A DNA stretch of 64,000 bases, taken from Providencia zhijiangensis. GTDB lineage: Bacteria > Pseudomonadota > Gammaproteobacteria > Enterobacterales > Enterobacteriaceae. Positions 18,297 through 25,778 of the stretch are shown here, piece after piece. The notes under the pieces were generated by a model. That model ran no database searches. It was not told the DNA's origin and saw only the letters and a program-made list of their open reading frames with translations. The first letter of the stretch is position 1, and every line of letters begins with the position of its first letter. A program made the position numbers and the translations under genes. The stretch lies in assembly GCF_030315915.2 (NCBI RefSeq), contig NZ_CP135990.1:2790001-2854000 (forward strand). Reading direction: 5' to 3'.

Positions 18297-20744
18297 TTAA
18301 CCGTTTGATAATCGGCGATGTTGATTGCCAGTACCGAGTAATCTCAGCCCCAACCAACCGCCGCACACCGATAATAAGAACCCAGCACAGAGCGGTAATA
18401 GCACCCACAAGCGCCATTCTGGCTGCCACGGGAAATCAAATACCTTAGTTTGCAGTAACCATAGTGCGACTTCAGCCCCAAATGCCGCAGCTAGCCCTGC
18501 CATTCCACCGAGTAAGGCAAATTCACTCCATAAAGTACGGCGCATCAATTTTTTGCTCGCACCGAGGGTGCGATACACCACCAGCTCCCGCTCTCGTTGG
18601 CTCATACCCACTTGAATCTGTGCGAGTAGCAATAATAAGCCACAGAAAATCACCAAGACCACCATCACTTCTAAAGCTTGGCTTACCTGCTGTAAAATCT
18701 GCTGAATTTGCGTGATGATAGCGCCAGTATCCAGCACATTAATCGTCGGATACTGATGGCTCAACTGAGTTAACAGTTGCCCATCACCATCATAATGGAA
18801 GCTACTCAACCACGTTTCTGGCATTGGTGATAACGTTTCTTCCGCAAAAATAAAGTAGAAATTAGGACGCAAACTTTCCCAATCCACTTTACGAATACTA
18901 CTCACTTTTGCCGTGAAAATCTGCGAACCTGCATTGAATGTTAGCTTATCGCCGATTTTTAACCCTAACTCTTTAACGACAGTTTGCTCAATGGAAACTT
19001 CCCCCGCTTTCGGTGGCCAACTCCCTTGCTCTAACTCGTTTGCAGGCGGCAATGTTGATTGCCACGTTAAACTAAGCTCTCGCCTAACCGTGTTATTATT
19101 GGGATCGCGAGCATCCGCCCACTCAATCGCAGACTGATCATTTATTTCCGATAAACGCGCTAACACAACCGGATTAAACTCCGTTGGAGTGACTTGGTAC
19201 TGCTTCAAAAGCTGCGTTACGGGATCAAGCTGAGACTGAGTCATATTGATCAGAAAATAGTTCGGGCTATCCGCAGGGAGCTGCTGCTGCCAGCGATCTA
19301 AAAGATCCCCTCGAACCAAAATCAATAACGCCAATAACATAAATGACAGTGAAAATGCGCTCATCTGCGTAATAGTTTGCAATGGTTGGCGTAACAAGCG
19401 ACTGACTGATAAACGCAAGCTTAGCTGGCGAAATTGCATTTTTCTCAGCAACCACAACCCTAGCCAACCAATTAATGCCAGAAGCACCGCTACTACGACA
19501 ATCCCCAGTAAGATTGACCATAGCAGTGGGTTTACCCCCGCAAACAGGAATAACCCGCCGACCACAATCAACGTAACCACAGGCAGATAATAATACAGTG
19601 GCCAAATGGGTGATTTGGCATCTTCCCGTAACACTCGAGAAGGTTGAGTGCCCATTAATTGGTAGTAAGGACGGATCCCCACAATAATCGCGATGATAAA
19701 CAGCGTGGCCACCGCCCAGATCCACGGCCAAAGACTGGCGCTCGGCAAGGCTTTAGGTAACATTGCCGACAATATCTGCATTAAAATGCCTTCAAAAGCC
19801 AGTCCCAGCAAAGACCCTAATAATGCCGCAGCCACTAAAATCACTAACCACTGACCAATAATCCACTTACGTAGCGCACTGCGGCCAGCCCCTAGTGTTT
19901 TCAAAACCGCAATAAGCTGATGACGGCTTCGACAATAATGGGTCATTGACACCACCACCGCCGCGATCGCCAATAACAGCGTTAGCAACACCGATAACAG
20001 TAAAAACTGCTGAGCGCGCTTAAAGGTTTTCCCCACCGCACCGCTGTCATCATCCAAAGTATACCAGCGCTGATCGCTACGTAACTGAGCATCATATTTC
20101 TCTTTGAATACATCAATCGCTTGGCGAGAACCCGCAAACATATCGCGATACGTTAAGCGGCTTCCCACTTGAATCGCCCCAGTTAATGGCGCATCCTCAA
20201 TCGAGATCAACACCCTCGGTGCAATTTGAAAGGGGTTAAAACCACTATCCGGCTCCTGAATTAACGTCCCTGAAATCGTGAACGTCCCATCGCCGATATC
20301 AATCTGTTCGCCAACCTTTAAGTTCAGTAATTCCAATAACCTCGGAGCGACGAGAATATGCCCTTTGGTGGGTTTTAACCCCGCAGGCTCGGTCACTAAG
20401 TCACCGTATAGCGGATACCCCGTATCTGCCGCTTTCACTAACACTAACTGCGGGCGCCCCTCTTCATCAGCAGTAGAATACGCCATGGTCGAAAATGAAA
20501 TCTGCTGGCTCAAAGTCAGACCTGCTTGCTTTGCAGCATCAAGCCAAGTTGAATCGCTCGGATGAGATGAACGCAGCACCAGATCCCCTGCCAGCAACTC
20601 TTGGCTCTGATAGCTCATGCTATTTTCAATGCGGTCACTGATACGCCCTAACGCCAGCACGCAGGCTACCGCCAAGGTTAACGCGAGCCACACAATCAAC
20701 AGAGACGGCGTTTTCCATTCACGCCAAAACCAGCGCCAAATCAT
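18297..20744 (-). CDS. ybbP: ABC transporter permease YbbP (FtsX/MacB-like)
   Basis: This 815-residue inner-membrane protein has the duplicated FtsX-type permease layout: an N-terminal helix (SLLIVWLALTLAVACVLALG), a large periplasmic domain, a helix bundle around residues 250-470 (LLLSVLLTLLLAIAAVVVSM and following), a second periplasmic domain, and a C-terminal bundle (MVVLVIFCGLLLLLAQIQV, LLPLCAGFLLSVCGGWLGL). It overlaps ybbA by 4 nt (ATGA), so permease and ATPase are translationally coupled. The substrate is unknown, with lipoprotein or lipid extraction proposed for relatives. Confidence 0.93.
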   Translation of the reverse strand: MIWRWFWREWKTPSLLIVWLALTLAVACVLALGRISDRIENSMSYQSQELLAGDLVLRSSHPSDSTWLDAAKQAGLTLSQQISFSTMAYSTADEEGRPQLVLVKAADTGYPLYGDLVTEPAGLKPTKGHILVAPRLLELLNLKVGEQIDIGDGTFTISGTLIQEPDSGFNPFQIAPRVLISIEDAPLTGAIQVGSRLTYRDMFAGSRQAIDVFKEKYDAQLRSDQRWYTLDDDSGAVGKTFKRAQQFLLLSVLLTLLLAIAAVVVSMTHYCRSRHQLIAVLKTLGAGRSALRKWIIGQWLVILVAAALLGSLLGLAFEGILMQILSAMLPKALPSASLWPWIWAVATLFIIAIIVGIRPYYQLMGTQPSRVLREDAKSPIWPLYYYLPVVTLIVVGGLFLFAGVNPLLWSILLGIVVVAVLLALIGWLGLWLLRKMQFRQLSLRLSVSRLLRQPLQTITQMSAFSLSFMLLALLILVRGDLLDRWQQQLPADSPNYFLINMTQSQLDPVTQLLKQYQVTPTEFNPVVLARLSEINDQSAIEWADARDPNNNTVRRELSLTWQSTLPPANELEQGSWPPKAGEVSIEQTVVKELGLKIGDKLTFNAGSQIFTAKVSSIRKVDWESLRPNFYFIFAEETLSPMPETWLSSFHYDGDGQLLTQLSHQYPTINVLDTGAIITQIQQILQQVSQALEVMVVLVIFCGLLLLLAQIQVGMSQRERELVVYRTLGASKKLMRRTLWSEFALLGGMAGLAAAFGAEVALWLLQTKVFDFPWQPEWRLWVLLPLCAGFLLSVCGGWLGLRLLGTGNQHRRLSNG

Positions 20745-21427
20745 GACTCTTCCCTCAGTTGCCCATCAACTAACCGTAATCGACGTTGGCAACGGGCAGC
20801 TAACTCATTGTCATGGGTGACCAAAATTAGCGTGGTACCGTGCTCTTTGTTCATCGCAAATAACAAATCGGCGATTTTATCCCCCGTATGCCGGTCAAGG
20901 TTCCCCGTCGGTTCATCAGCAAACAAAATTTTGGGCTGGCCGTTAAATGCGCGCGCCAATGCCACCCGTTGTTGTTCACCGCCCGAAAGCTGAGCAGGCA
21001 TATGCTTTAAGCGATTCCCTAACCCTAAATCCGTCAGTAAGCTCACTGCCTGCTGGTGACTTTTAGCCTCGGATTCGCCACGTAGTAATGAAGGTAATTG
21101 AACGTTTTCAAGCGCATTCAAGGTTGGAATAAGCATAAAGGATTGGAAAACAAAGCCGACACTTTGCGCCCGTAATCGCGCCCGCGCTTCTTCGTCCATG
21201 GTCGTTAAGTCTTGGTCAAGCAACTTCACGGTGCCGCTAGTGCCATCATCCAACCCAGCAATAATGCCTAGTAAGGTGGATTTTCCTGATCCTGACTCAC
21301 CAATTAAGGCAATTGTCTGACCAGACTCGACAATTAGCTCGACTCCTTGCAATATAGTCAGTTCATGTTCACCTTGACCAACACGTTTAATGAGATGATG
21401 AACTTCAAGAATATTTTGCGCCGACAT
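20741..21427 (-). CDS. ybbA: ABC transporter ATP-binding protein YbbA
   Basis: This 228-residue LolD/MacB-type ATPase carries Walker A GESGSGKSTLLG, Q-loop VGFVFQSFMLIPTL, signature LSGGEQQRVALARA, Walker B ILFADEPTGNLD and the H-loop ILVTHD. It powers YbbP, encoded immediately downstream with a 4-nt overlap. Its 5' end overlaps the divergent tesA 5' end by 33 nt, an arrangement I recall from E. coli. Confidence 0.95.
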   Translation of the reverse strand: MSAQNILEVHHLIKRVGQGEHELTILQGVELIVESGQTIALIGESGSGKSTLLGIIAGLDDGTSGTVKLLDQDLTTMDEEARARLRAQSVGFVFQSFMLIPTLNALENVQLPSLLRGESEAKSHQQAVSLLTDLGLGNRLKHMPAQLSGGEQQRVALARAFNGQPKILFADEPTGNLDRHTGDKIADLLFAMNKEHGTTLILVTHDNELAARCQRRLRLVDGQLREES

Positions 21428-22030
21428 ATATTGGTTTTTCTCCTGTTAGTTACCGCCAGTGGTCAAACACTCGCGGCAACGAAACTATTGATCCTCGGCG
21501 ATAGTCTTAGTGCAGGCTATCGAATACCCGCCGAGCAAGCTTGGGCAACATTACTTGCCGAACGTTGGCAAAAAAAGTCGCCACCGATTTTAGTTATTAA
21601 TGGCAGTATTAGTGGAAATACCGCCTCTCAAGGGTTAGAGCGTCTCCCCACTCTTCTAGCCCAGCACAAACCTGACTGGGTGCTGATTGAGCTGGGAGCT
21701 AATGATGGTTTGCAAGGGCTATCTGTTGAACAGTTAGGTATAACATTACAACAGATTATTGACCAAATAGAGCAAAATGGTGCTAAACCGCTCTTAATGC
21801 AAATTCGTATCCCGCCAAACTACGGTAAACGCTATACATCCAGCTTTGAAAAAGTGTACCCAACGCTGGCTGAAAAAAATAACCTTCCGCTGATCCCATT
21901 TTTTATGGAGAGCGTGATCACCAAACCGGAATGGATCCAGCCTGATGGTATTCATCCAACTGAGCAAGCCCAGCCCACGATTGCAGATTTTATGGAAAAA
22001 CAGCTATCGCCCTATTTATTAACCAAATAA
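21395..22030 (+). CDS. tesA: Thioesterase I / lysophospholipase L1 (periplasmic SGNH hydrolase)
   Basis: This 211-residue GDSL/SGNH esterase hydrolyses acyl-CoA and lysophospholipids in the periplasm. The signal peptide is MMNFKNILRRHILVFLLLVT ... TLA. SGNH blocks are ILGDSLSAGY (catalytic Ser), NGSISGNTASQG (Gly), ELGANDGLQG (Asn) and PDGIHPTEQA (Asp/His). I chose ATG 21395 because it matches the E. coli start and signal peptide. The same frame extends 16 codons upstream inside ybbA. A 17-bp tandem repeat begins at its stop codon. Confidence 0.95.
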   Translation: MMNFKNILRRHILVFLLLVTASGQTLAATKLLILGDSLSAGYRIPAEQAWATLLAERWQKKSPPILVINGSISGNTASQGLERLPTLLAQHKPDWVLIELGANDGLQGLSVEQLGITLQQIIDQIEQNGAKPLLMQIRIPPNYGKRYTSSFEKVYPTLAEKNNLPLIPFFMESVITKPEWIQPDGIHPTEQAQPTIADFMEKQLSPYLLTK

Positions 22031-22107
22031 AGTTGTTCATAAAATAAAGTTATTACCCAAATAAAGTTATTAGCTAAATAAATTTGTTGGGTAAATAAAT
22101 TATAATG
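22025..22107. repeat. 17-bp tandem repeat, nearly five units, between tesA and ybbO
   Basis: Units beginning AAATAAAGTT or AAATAAATTT start at 22025, 22042, 22059, 22076 and 22093, exactly 17 bp apart. Units 2 and 3 share 14 of 17 bases (AAATAAAGTTATTA), and the first unit contains the tesA stop codon. The last, partial unit contains a TATAAT (22101-22106) 45 bp upstream of ybbO. The spacing is seen directly. Any role in ybbO expression is inference. Confidence 0.8.
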
Positions 22108-22150
22108 AACCAATATGATAGCGAACATTTAGCCCAGAGTAGGTAAAGTT

Positions 22151-22936
22151 ATGCAAAAAACGGTATTAGTGACAGGGGCGTCAAGTGGCATAGGGTTGTG
22201 CGCTGCACAGACTTTAAAACAGCGTGGTTATCGCGTGATAGCCACCTGTCGAAAACAGGCTGATATTGAACGATTACAATCACTTGGCTTCGAAACTGTG
22301 GCGTTAGATTTAGACGACCCAGTAAGTGTTGAAGCCGCTGCTCAGCAGGTTCTGACGCTCTGTAATGGGAAACTTTTCGGATTATTCAATAACGCCGGAT
22401 TCGGAGTATATGGCCCATTGAACACCGTGAGCCGCCAGCAATTGGAATCCCAATTTTCCAGTAATTTTTTCGGAGTTCACCAATTGACCTTCCTGCTGCT
22501 TCCCGCCATGCTGCCGCATCATGAAGGTCGTATCGTGCAAACCAGCTCTGTAATGGGCATTATTTCAACGCCGGGTCGCGGAGCTTATGCCGCCAGCAAA
22601 TATGCGCTGGAAGCTTGGTCAGATGCCTTGCGCTTAGAATTACAAGGTTCTGGTATTCACGTCAGCTTAATTGAGCCTGGACCTATCCACAGTGCCTTTA
22701 CCCAAAATGTGGCGCAAACTCAGAAAGATAAGCCGGTTAAGAATCCGGGAATTGCCGCAAAATTTACGTTATATCCTGAAGATGTGGTCAAAAAATTGAT
22801 TTTGGCATTAGAGAGTCCGCGTCCACGTGTACGCTACTCCGTCACATTATTAACGGTTTTTGTGCGTATACTAAAACGTATATTACCCGATAAGCTGATG
22901 GACAAAGTCCTCGCGGGTCAGGGCAAGAAAGATTGA
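22151..22936 (+). CDS. ybbO: Short-chain dehydrogenase YbbO
   Basis: This 261-residue classical SDR binds NADP at TGASSGIGLCAA with a following CRK motif. It has NNAGFGVYGPL, catalytic Ser in TSSVMGIIS, and YAASK with catalytic Tyr/Lys. The C-terminal amphipathic region resembles YbbO of E. coli, reported to act on aldehydes/ketones. It is the first gene of a run with cnoX, qmcA and ybbJ, but a 63-bp gap to cnoX may include a separate promoter. Confidence 0.92.
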   Translation: MQKTVLVTGASSGIGLCAAQTLKQRGYRVIATCRKQADIERLQSLGFETVALDLDDPVSVEAAAQQVLTLCNGKLFGLFNNAGFGVYGPLNTVSRQQLESQFSSNFFGVHQLTFLLLPAMLPHHEGRIVQTSSVMGIISTPGRGAYAASKYALEAWSDALRLELQGSGIHVSLIEPGPIHSAFTQNVAQTQKDKPVKNPGIAAKFTLYPEDVVKKLILALESPRPRVRYSVTLLTVFVRILKRILPDKLMDKVLAGQGKKD

Positions 22937-22999
22937 AAAAACAGAACTAAGCCCCCATTTCATTGACATGATTAATAACGAATTTTAAAGAGACTGTTT

Positions 23000-23857
23000 A
23001 TGTTAGCTAACGCACAAATTATTGATATTAACGAGACCAACCTACACCAGACCATCGAACAATCCATGAACATGCCTGTCATGTTCTACTTTTGGTCACC
23101 ACGCAGCCCGCAAAGCTTAGAGTTCACCAGCATGTTAGAGCGTATTGCTCAAGATTACGCGGGGCTATTTATCCTTGCAAAAGTTAACTGCGATGAAGAA
23201 CAAATGATCGCCAGCCAATTTGGCTTAAAAGGCGTTCCAACGGTTTATGTGCTGCAAAATGGTCGCCCAGTTGATGGCTTCGAAGGTCCACAACCTGAAG
23301 AGGCGGTGCTGCAAATACTCTCTCGCGTATTACCAAGCCCAGAAGAGTTAAAAGCCGCGCAAGCCGCTGAATTAGTGGCTGAGGGCAAACTTCAAGAGGC
23401 TCTGCCATTACTGAAAGAAGCCAACCAACTTGCGCCTAAAAACAGCGATATCACATTCTTATTAGCCGAAGTGCAAATTGGTCTACATTTAATTGATGAT
23501 GCCGAAGCCTTGTTAGCCACTGTGCCAATGCAAGATAAAGATAGCCGTTATCAAGGCTTAGTGGCTCAAATCGAATTAACCAAACAAGCTGCGGATACCC
23601 CAGAAATTCAGCAGCTGATAAAAGAATTCAATCAAGATCAAGAAAATACTACGTTAGCCGTTCAACTGGCGTTAAAGCTTCACGAAGTCAATCGCAATGA
23701 AGAAGCGTTAGACATGCTGCTCACCTTCTTACGCAAAGACTTAAACGCAGGGGATGGCGCAATCAAAAAAACCATGATGGATATCATGTCAGCAATGGGA
23801 ACAGGTGATGCACTTGCGAGCAAGTTCCGTCGCCAAGTTTATTCATTACTTTACTAG
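23000..23857 (+). CDS. cnoX: Chaperedoxin CnoX (YbbN), thioredoxin-TPR protein without active-site cysteines
   Basis: This 285-residue protein has an N-terminal thioredoxin fold (about 1-110) and a C-terminal TPR-like domain. It ends [15 protein letters not shown], nearly the E. coli ending. CnoX holds unfolding proteins during oxidative stress and passes them to GroEL/DnaK. The usual CxxC position reads [12 protein letters not shown] (Ser36-Pro-Gln-Ser39). E. coli has SQHC, so here both cysteines are gone. The only cysteine in the protein is Cys64 in KVNCDEEQM, equivalent to E. coli Cys63. It lies 13 nt upstream of qmcA. Confidence 0.93.
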   Translation: MLANAQIIDINETNLHQTIEQSMNMPVMFYFWSPRSPQSLEFTSMLERIAQDYAGLFILAKVNCDEEQMIASQFGLKGVPTVYVLQNGRPVDGFEGPQPEEAVLQILSRVLPSPEELKAAQAAELVAEGKLQEALPLLKEANQLAPKNSDITFLLAEVQIGLHLIDDAEALLATVPMQDKDSRYQGLVAQIELTKQAADTPEIQQLIKEFNQDQENTTLAVQLALKLHEVNRNEEALDMLLTFLRKDLNAGDGAIKKTMMDIMSAMGTGDALASKFRRQVYSLLY

Positions 23858-23870
23858 TTAAGGATTACCT

Positions 23871-24821
23871 ATGGATTTGTTCGCGTCTGGTGCGTTACCA
23901 GTTGTTATTCTTGTCATTATTGCCGTTGTTATCGTTACCACTTGCGTAAAAACGGTACCACAAGGCTTCCAGTGGACAGTTGAGCGCTTTGGGCGTTATA
24001 CCCGTACGTTACAGCCGGGTTTACACCTTTTAGTGCCATTTATGGATAAAATTGGTCGCCGTATCAATATGATGGAACAAGTCCTTGATATTCCATCCCA
24101 AGAAGTTATCTCTCGTGATAATGCCAACGTGACCATTGATGCAGTCTGCTTTATTCAAGTGATTGACCCAGTGCGTGCGGCGTATGAAGTCAGCAATTTA
24201 GAATTATCCGTTCTGAACCTCATCATGACCAACATCCGTACGGTTCTTGGGGCGATGGAGCTGGATGAAATGCTCTCCCAGCGTGATTCTATCAATGGCC
24301 GCTTACTGCACGTGGTGGATGAAGCCACCAACCCATGGGGCGTAAAAATCACCCGTATCGAAATTCGTGATGTCAAACCGCCAAAAGAACTGGTCAGTGC
24401 GATGAACGCTCAGATGAAAGCGGAACGAACCAAACGTGCCGATATTCTGGAAGCGGAAGGTATTCGTCAAGCGGCTATCTTAAAAGCGGAAGGTGAAAAG
24501 CAGTCGCAAATTTTGAAAGCGGAAGGTGAACGTCAATCCGCTTTCTTACAAGCAGAAGCGCGTGAGCGTGCGGCAGAAGCGGAAGCCAAAGCGACTCAAA
24601 TGGTTTCTGAAGCGATCGCCGCCGGTGATATGCAGGCTATCAACTACTTTGTGGCACAAAAATACACTGACGCCTTGACCAGCATTGGCTCAGCGGAAAA
24701 TAGCAAAGTGATCATGATGCCATTAGAAGCCAGCAACTTAATGGGCGCGATTGGTGGGATCACTGAACTCATTGGCGAAAGCAAAAAAATGGGCGCAAAC
24801 AAAAAGCAGGCTAAAGAATGA
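23871..24821 (+). CDS. qmcA: SPFH/band-7 membrane protein QmcA (YbbK)
   Basis: This 316-residue stomatin/prohibitin-like protein has one N-terminal transmembrane segment ([18 protein letters not shown]). A band-7 domain follows: [41 protein letters not shown] long helical Ala/Glu-rich segment with repeated ILKAEGEKQ-type heptads (residues about 180-240) promotes oligomerisation. QmcA-type proteins form large membrane assemblies. It overlaps ybbJ by 4 nt (ATGA), and the SPFH/NfeD pairing is conserved. Confidence 0.95.
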   Translation: MDLFASGALPVVILVIIAVVIVTTCVKTVPQGFQWTVERFGRYTRTLQPGLHLLVPFMDKIGRRINMMEQVLDIPSQEVISRDNANVTIDAVCFIQVIDPVRAAYEVSNLELSVLNLIMTNIRTVLGAMELDEMLSQRDSINGRLLHVVDEATNPWGVKITRIEIRDVKPPKELVSAMNAQMKAERTKRADILEAEGIRQAAILKAEGEKQSQILKAEGERQSAFLQAEARERAAEAEAKATQMVSEAIAAGDMQAINYFVAQKYTDALTSIGSAENSKVIMMPLEASNLMGAIGGITELIGESKKMGANKKQAKE

Positions 24822-25297
24822 TAGAATTTATCAGCACTCAACCCGTCTGGTTTTGGCTATGTCTTGGGGGATTACTGCTGATTGCTGAACTTCTTGGCAC
24901 AGGTGGCTACCTACTTTGGTCCGGCATTGCCGCCGTCACCGTTGGAGTGCTCACCTTTGCATTGCCATTCCTCAGTTGGGAATGGCAAGGTATCTTATTT
25001 GCGGTATTTACCGTCGTTTCTGCGATTTTATGGCGAAAATGGCTCAGTCACCGCAAAGCCAGCCGTGCCGATGATGTCAATCAAATCAGCCACCAGCTGG
25101 TTGGTGTCAGGGCACGCTTGCTAACTGATACCGAAGAGGGGTTTAGCCGCGTGCGCCTCGCCGATGGCAGTTGGCGCGTATACAGCGACGTCCCATTAAA
25201 AGCGGAAGCTGAAGTGGAAGTGACCGCCGTGGACGGAAACACCCTAAAAGTTAAGCCTTACCATGGTGACAACAGCCACGCGCCAGATGGTCAATAA
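24818..25297 (+). CDS. ybbJ: NfeD-like membrane protein YbbJ
   Basis: This 159-residue protein has two or three N-terminal transmembrane helices ([53 protein letters not shown]). A C-terminal OB-fold domain follows: [47 protein letters not shown]. It is the usual partner of the SPFH protein upstream, with which it overlaps by 4 nt. Its last 47 nt overlap the 3' end of the convergent cueR gene. Confidence 0.92.
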   Translation: MIEFISTQPVWFWLCLGGLLLIAELLGTGGYLLWSGIAAVTVGVLTFALPFLSWEWQGILFAVFTVVSAILWRKWLSHRKASRADDVNQISHQLVGVRARLLTDTEEGFSRVRLADGSWRVYSDVPLKAEAEVEVTAVDGNTLKVKPYHGDNSHAPDGQ

Positions 25298-25661
25298 TCG
25301 GGCAGTCTGCCCCTTCATCACCGGGGCAGACATCCACTAATTCTTGTAACGTATCTCGAATAGCCGACAGCTTTAAAATCGTCTGCTGAATTTCATCAAT
25401 TTTCGCTATCGTCGCACTTTTCACATCCGCACTGTGGCGGCTTGGATTACGAAACAATCCCAGTAATTCCCCGCACTCGTCCAGCGTAAACCCCACATCT
25501 TTGGCTTGCTTTAAAAGCATCAGCTCATCGAGATGTCTGGCTTGATAATAGCGATAACTATTATCCCCGCGTTCCGGTGGTGTGATCAGCCCTTTATCTT
25601 CATAAAAGCGAATTGCTTTAGCTGTCAGACCGGTTTTTTTGGCAATTTCACTAATATTCAT
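25251..25661 (-). CDS. cueR: Copper(I)-responsive MerR-family activator CueR
   Basis: This 136-residue MerR-type regulator has a winged HTH at [20 protein letters not shown], a dimerisation helix around residues 80-110, and the metal loop [13 protein letters not shown] with Cys112 and Cys120, the Cu(I)/Ag(I) ligands at the same numbering as E. coli CueR. The trailing GCCHH motif is also kept. It is divergent from copA and 117 bp from it, with the CueR site between them. Its 3' end overlaps ybbJ. Confidence 0.97.
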   Translation of the reverse strand: MNISEIAKKTGLTAKAIRFYEDKGLITPPERGDNSYRYYQARHLDELMLLKQAKDVGFTLDECGELLGLFRNPSRHSADVKSATIAKIDEIQQTILKLSAIRDTLQELVDVCPGDEGADCPIIDHLARGCCHHGKA

Positions 25662-25669
25662 AATTCCCC

Positions 25670-25700
25670 TTGACCTTACCCTTGTGGGAAGGTTTAACCT
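25670..25700 (+). promoter_or_regulatory. CueR-dependent copA promoter
   Basis: TTGACC (25670-25675) and TAACCT (25695-25700) are separated by 19 bp, the overlong spacer typical of MerR-family promoters. The spacer contains the dyad ACCTTACCC / GGGAAGGT (within 25673-25693), almost the same as the E. coli copA site. CueR should bend this DNA to allow transcription when Cu(I) is bound. Confidence 0.9.
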
Positions 25701-25778
25701 TAACTACATAGCGGATTATAGACTGATTTTGTGTACAAATTATAGCCCCTCGTTATGAGAAGGCCCGGAGAATCAAAA

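Noticed and set aside
19267-19731. 154-codon minus-strand frame inside ybbP
   Set aside because: Out of frame with ybbP, which is complete and family-typical; the product has no domain and no start signal.
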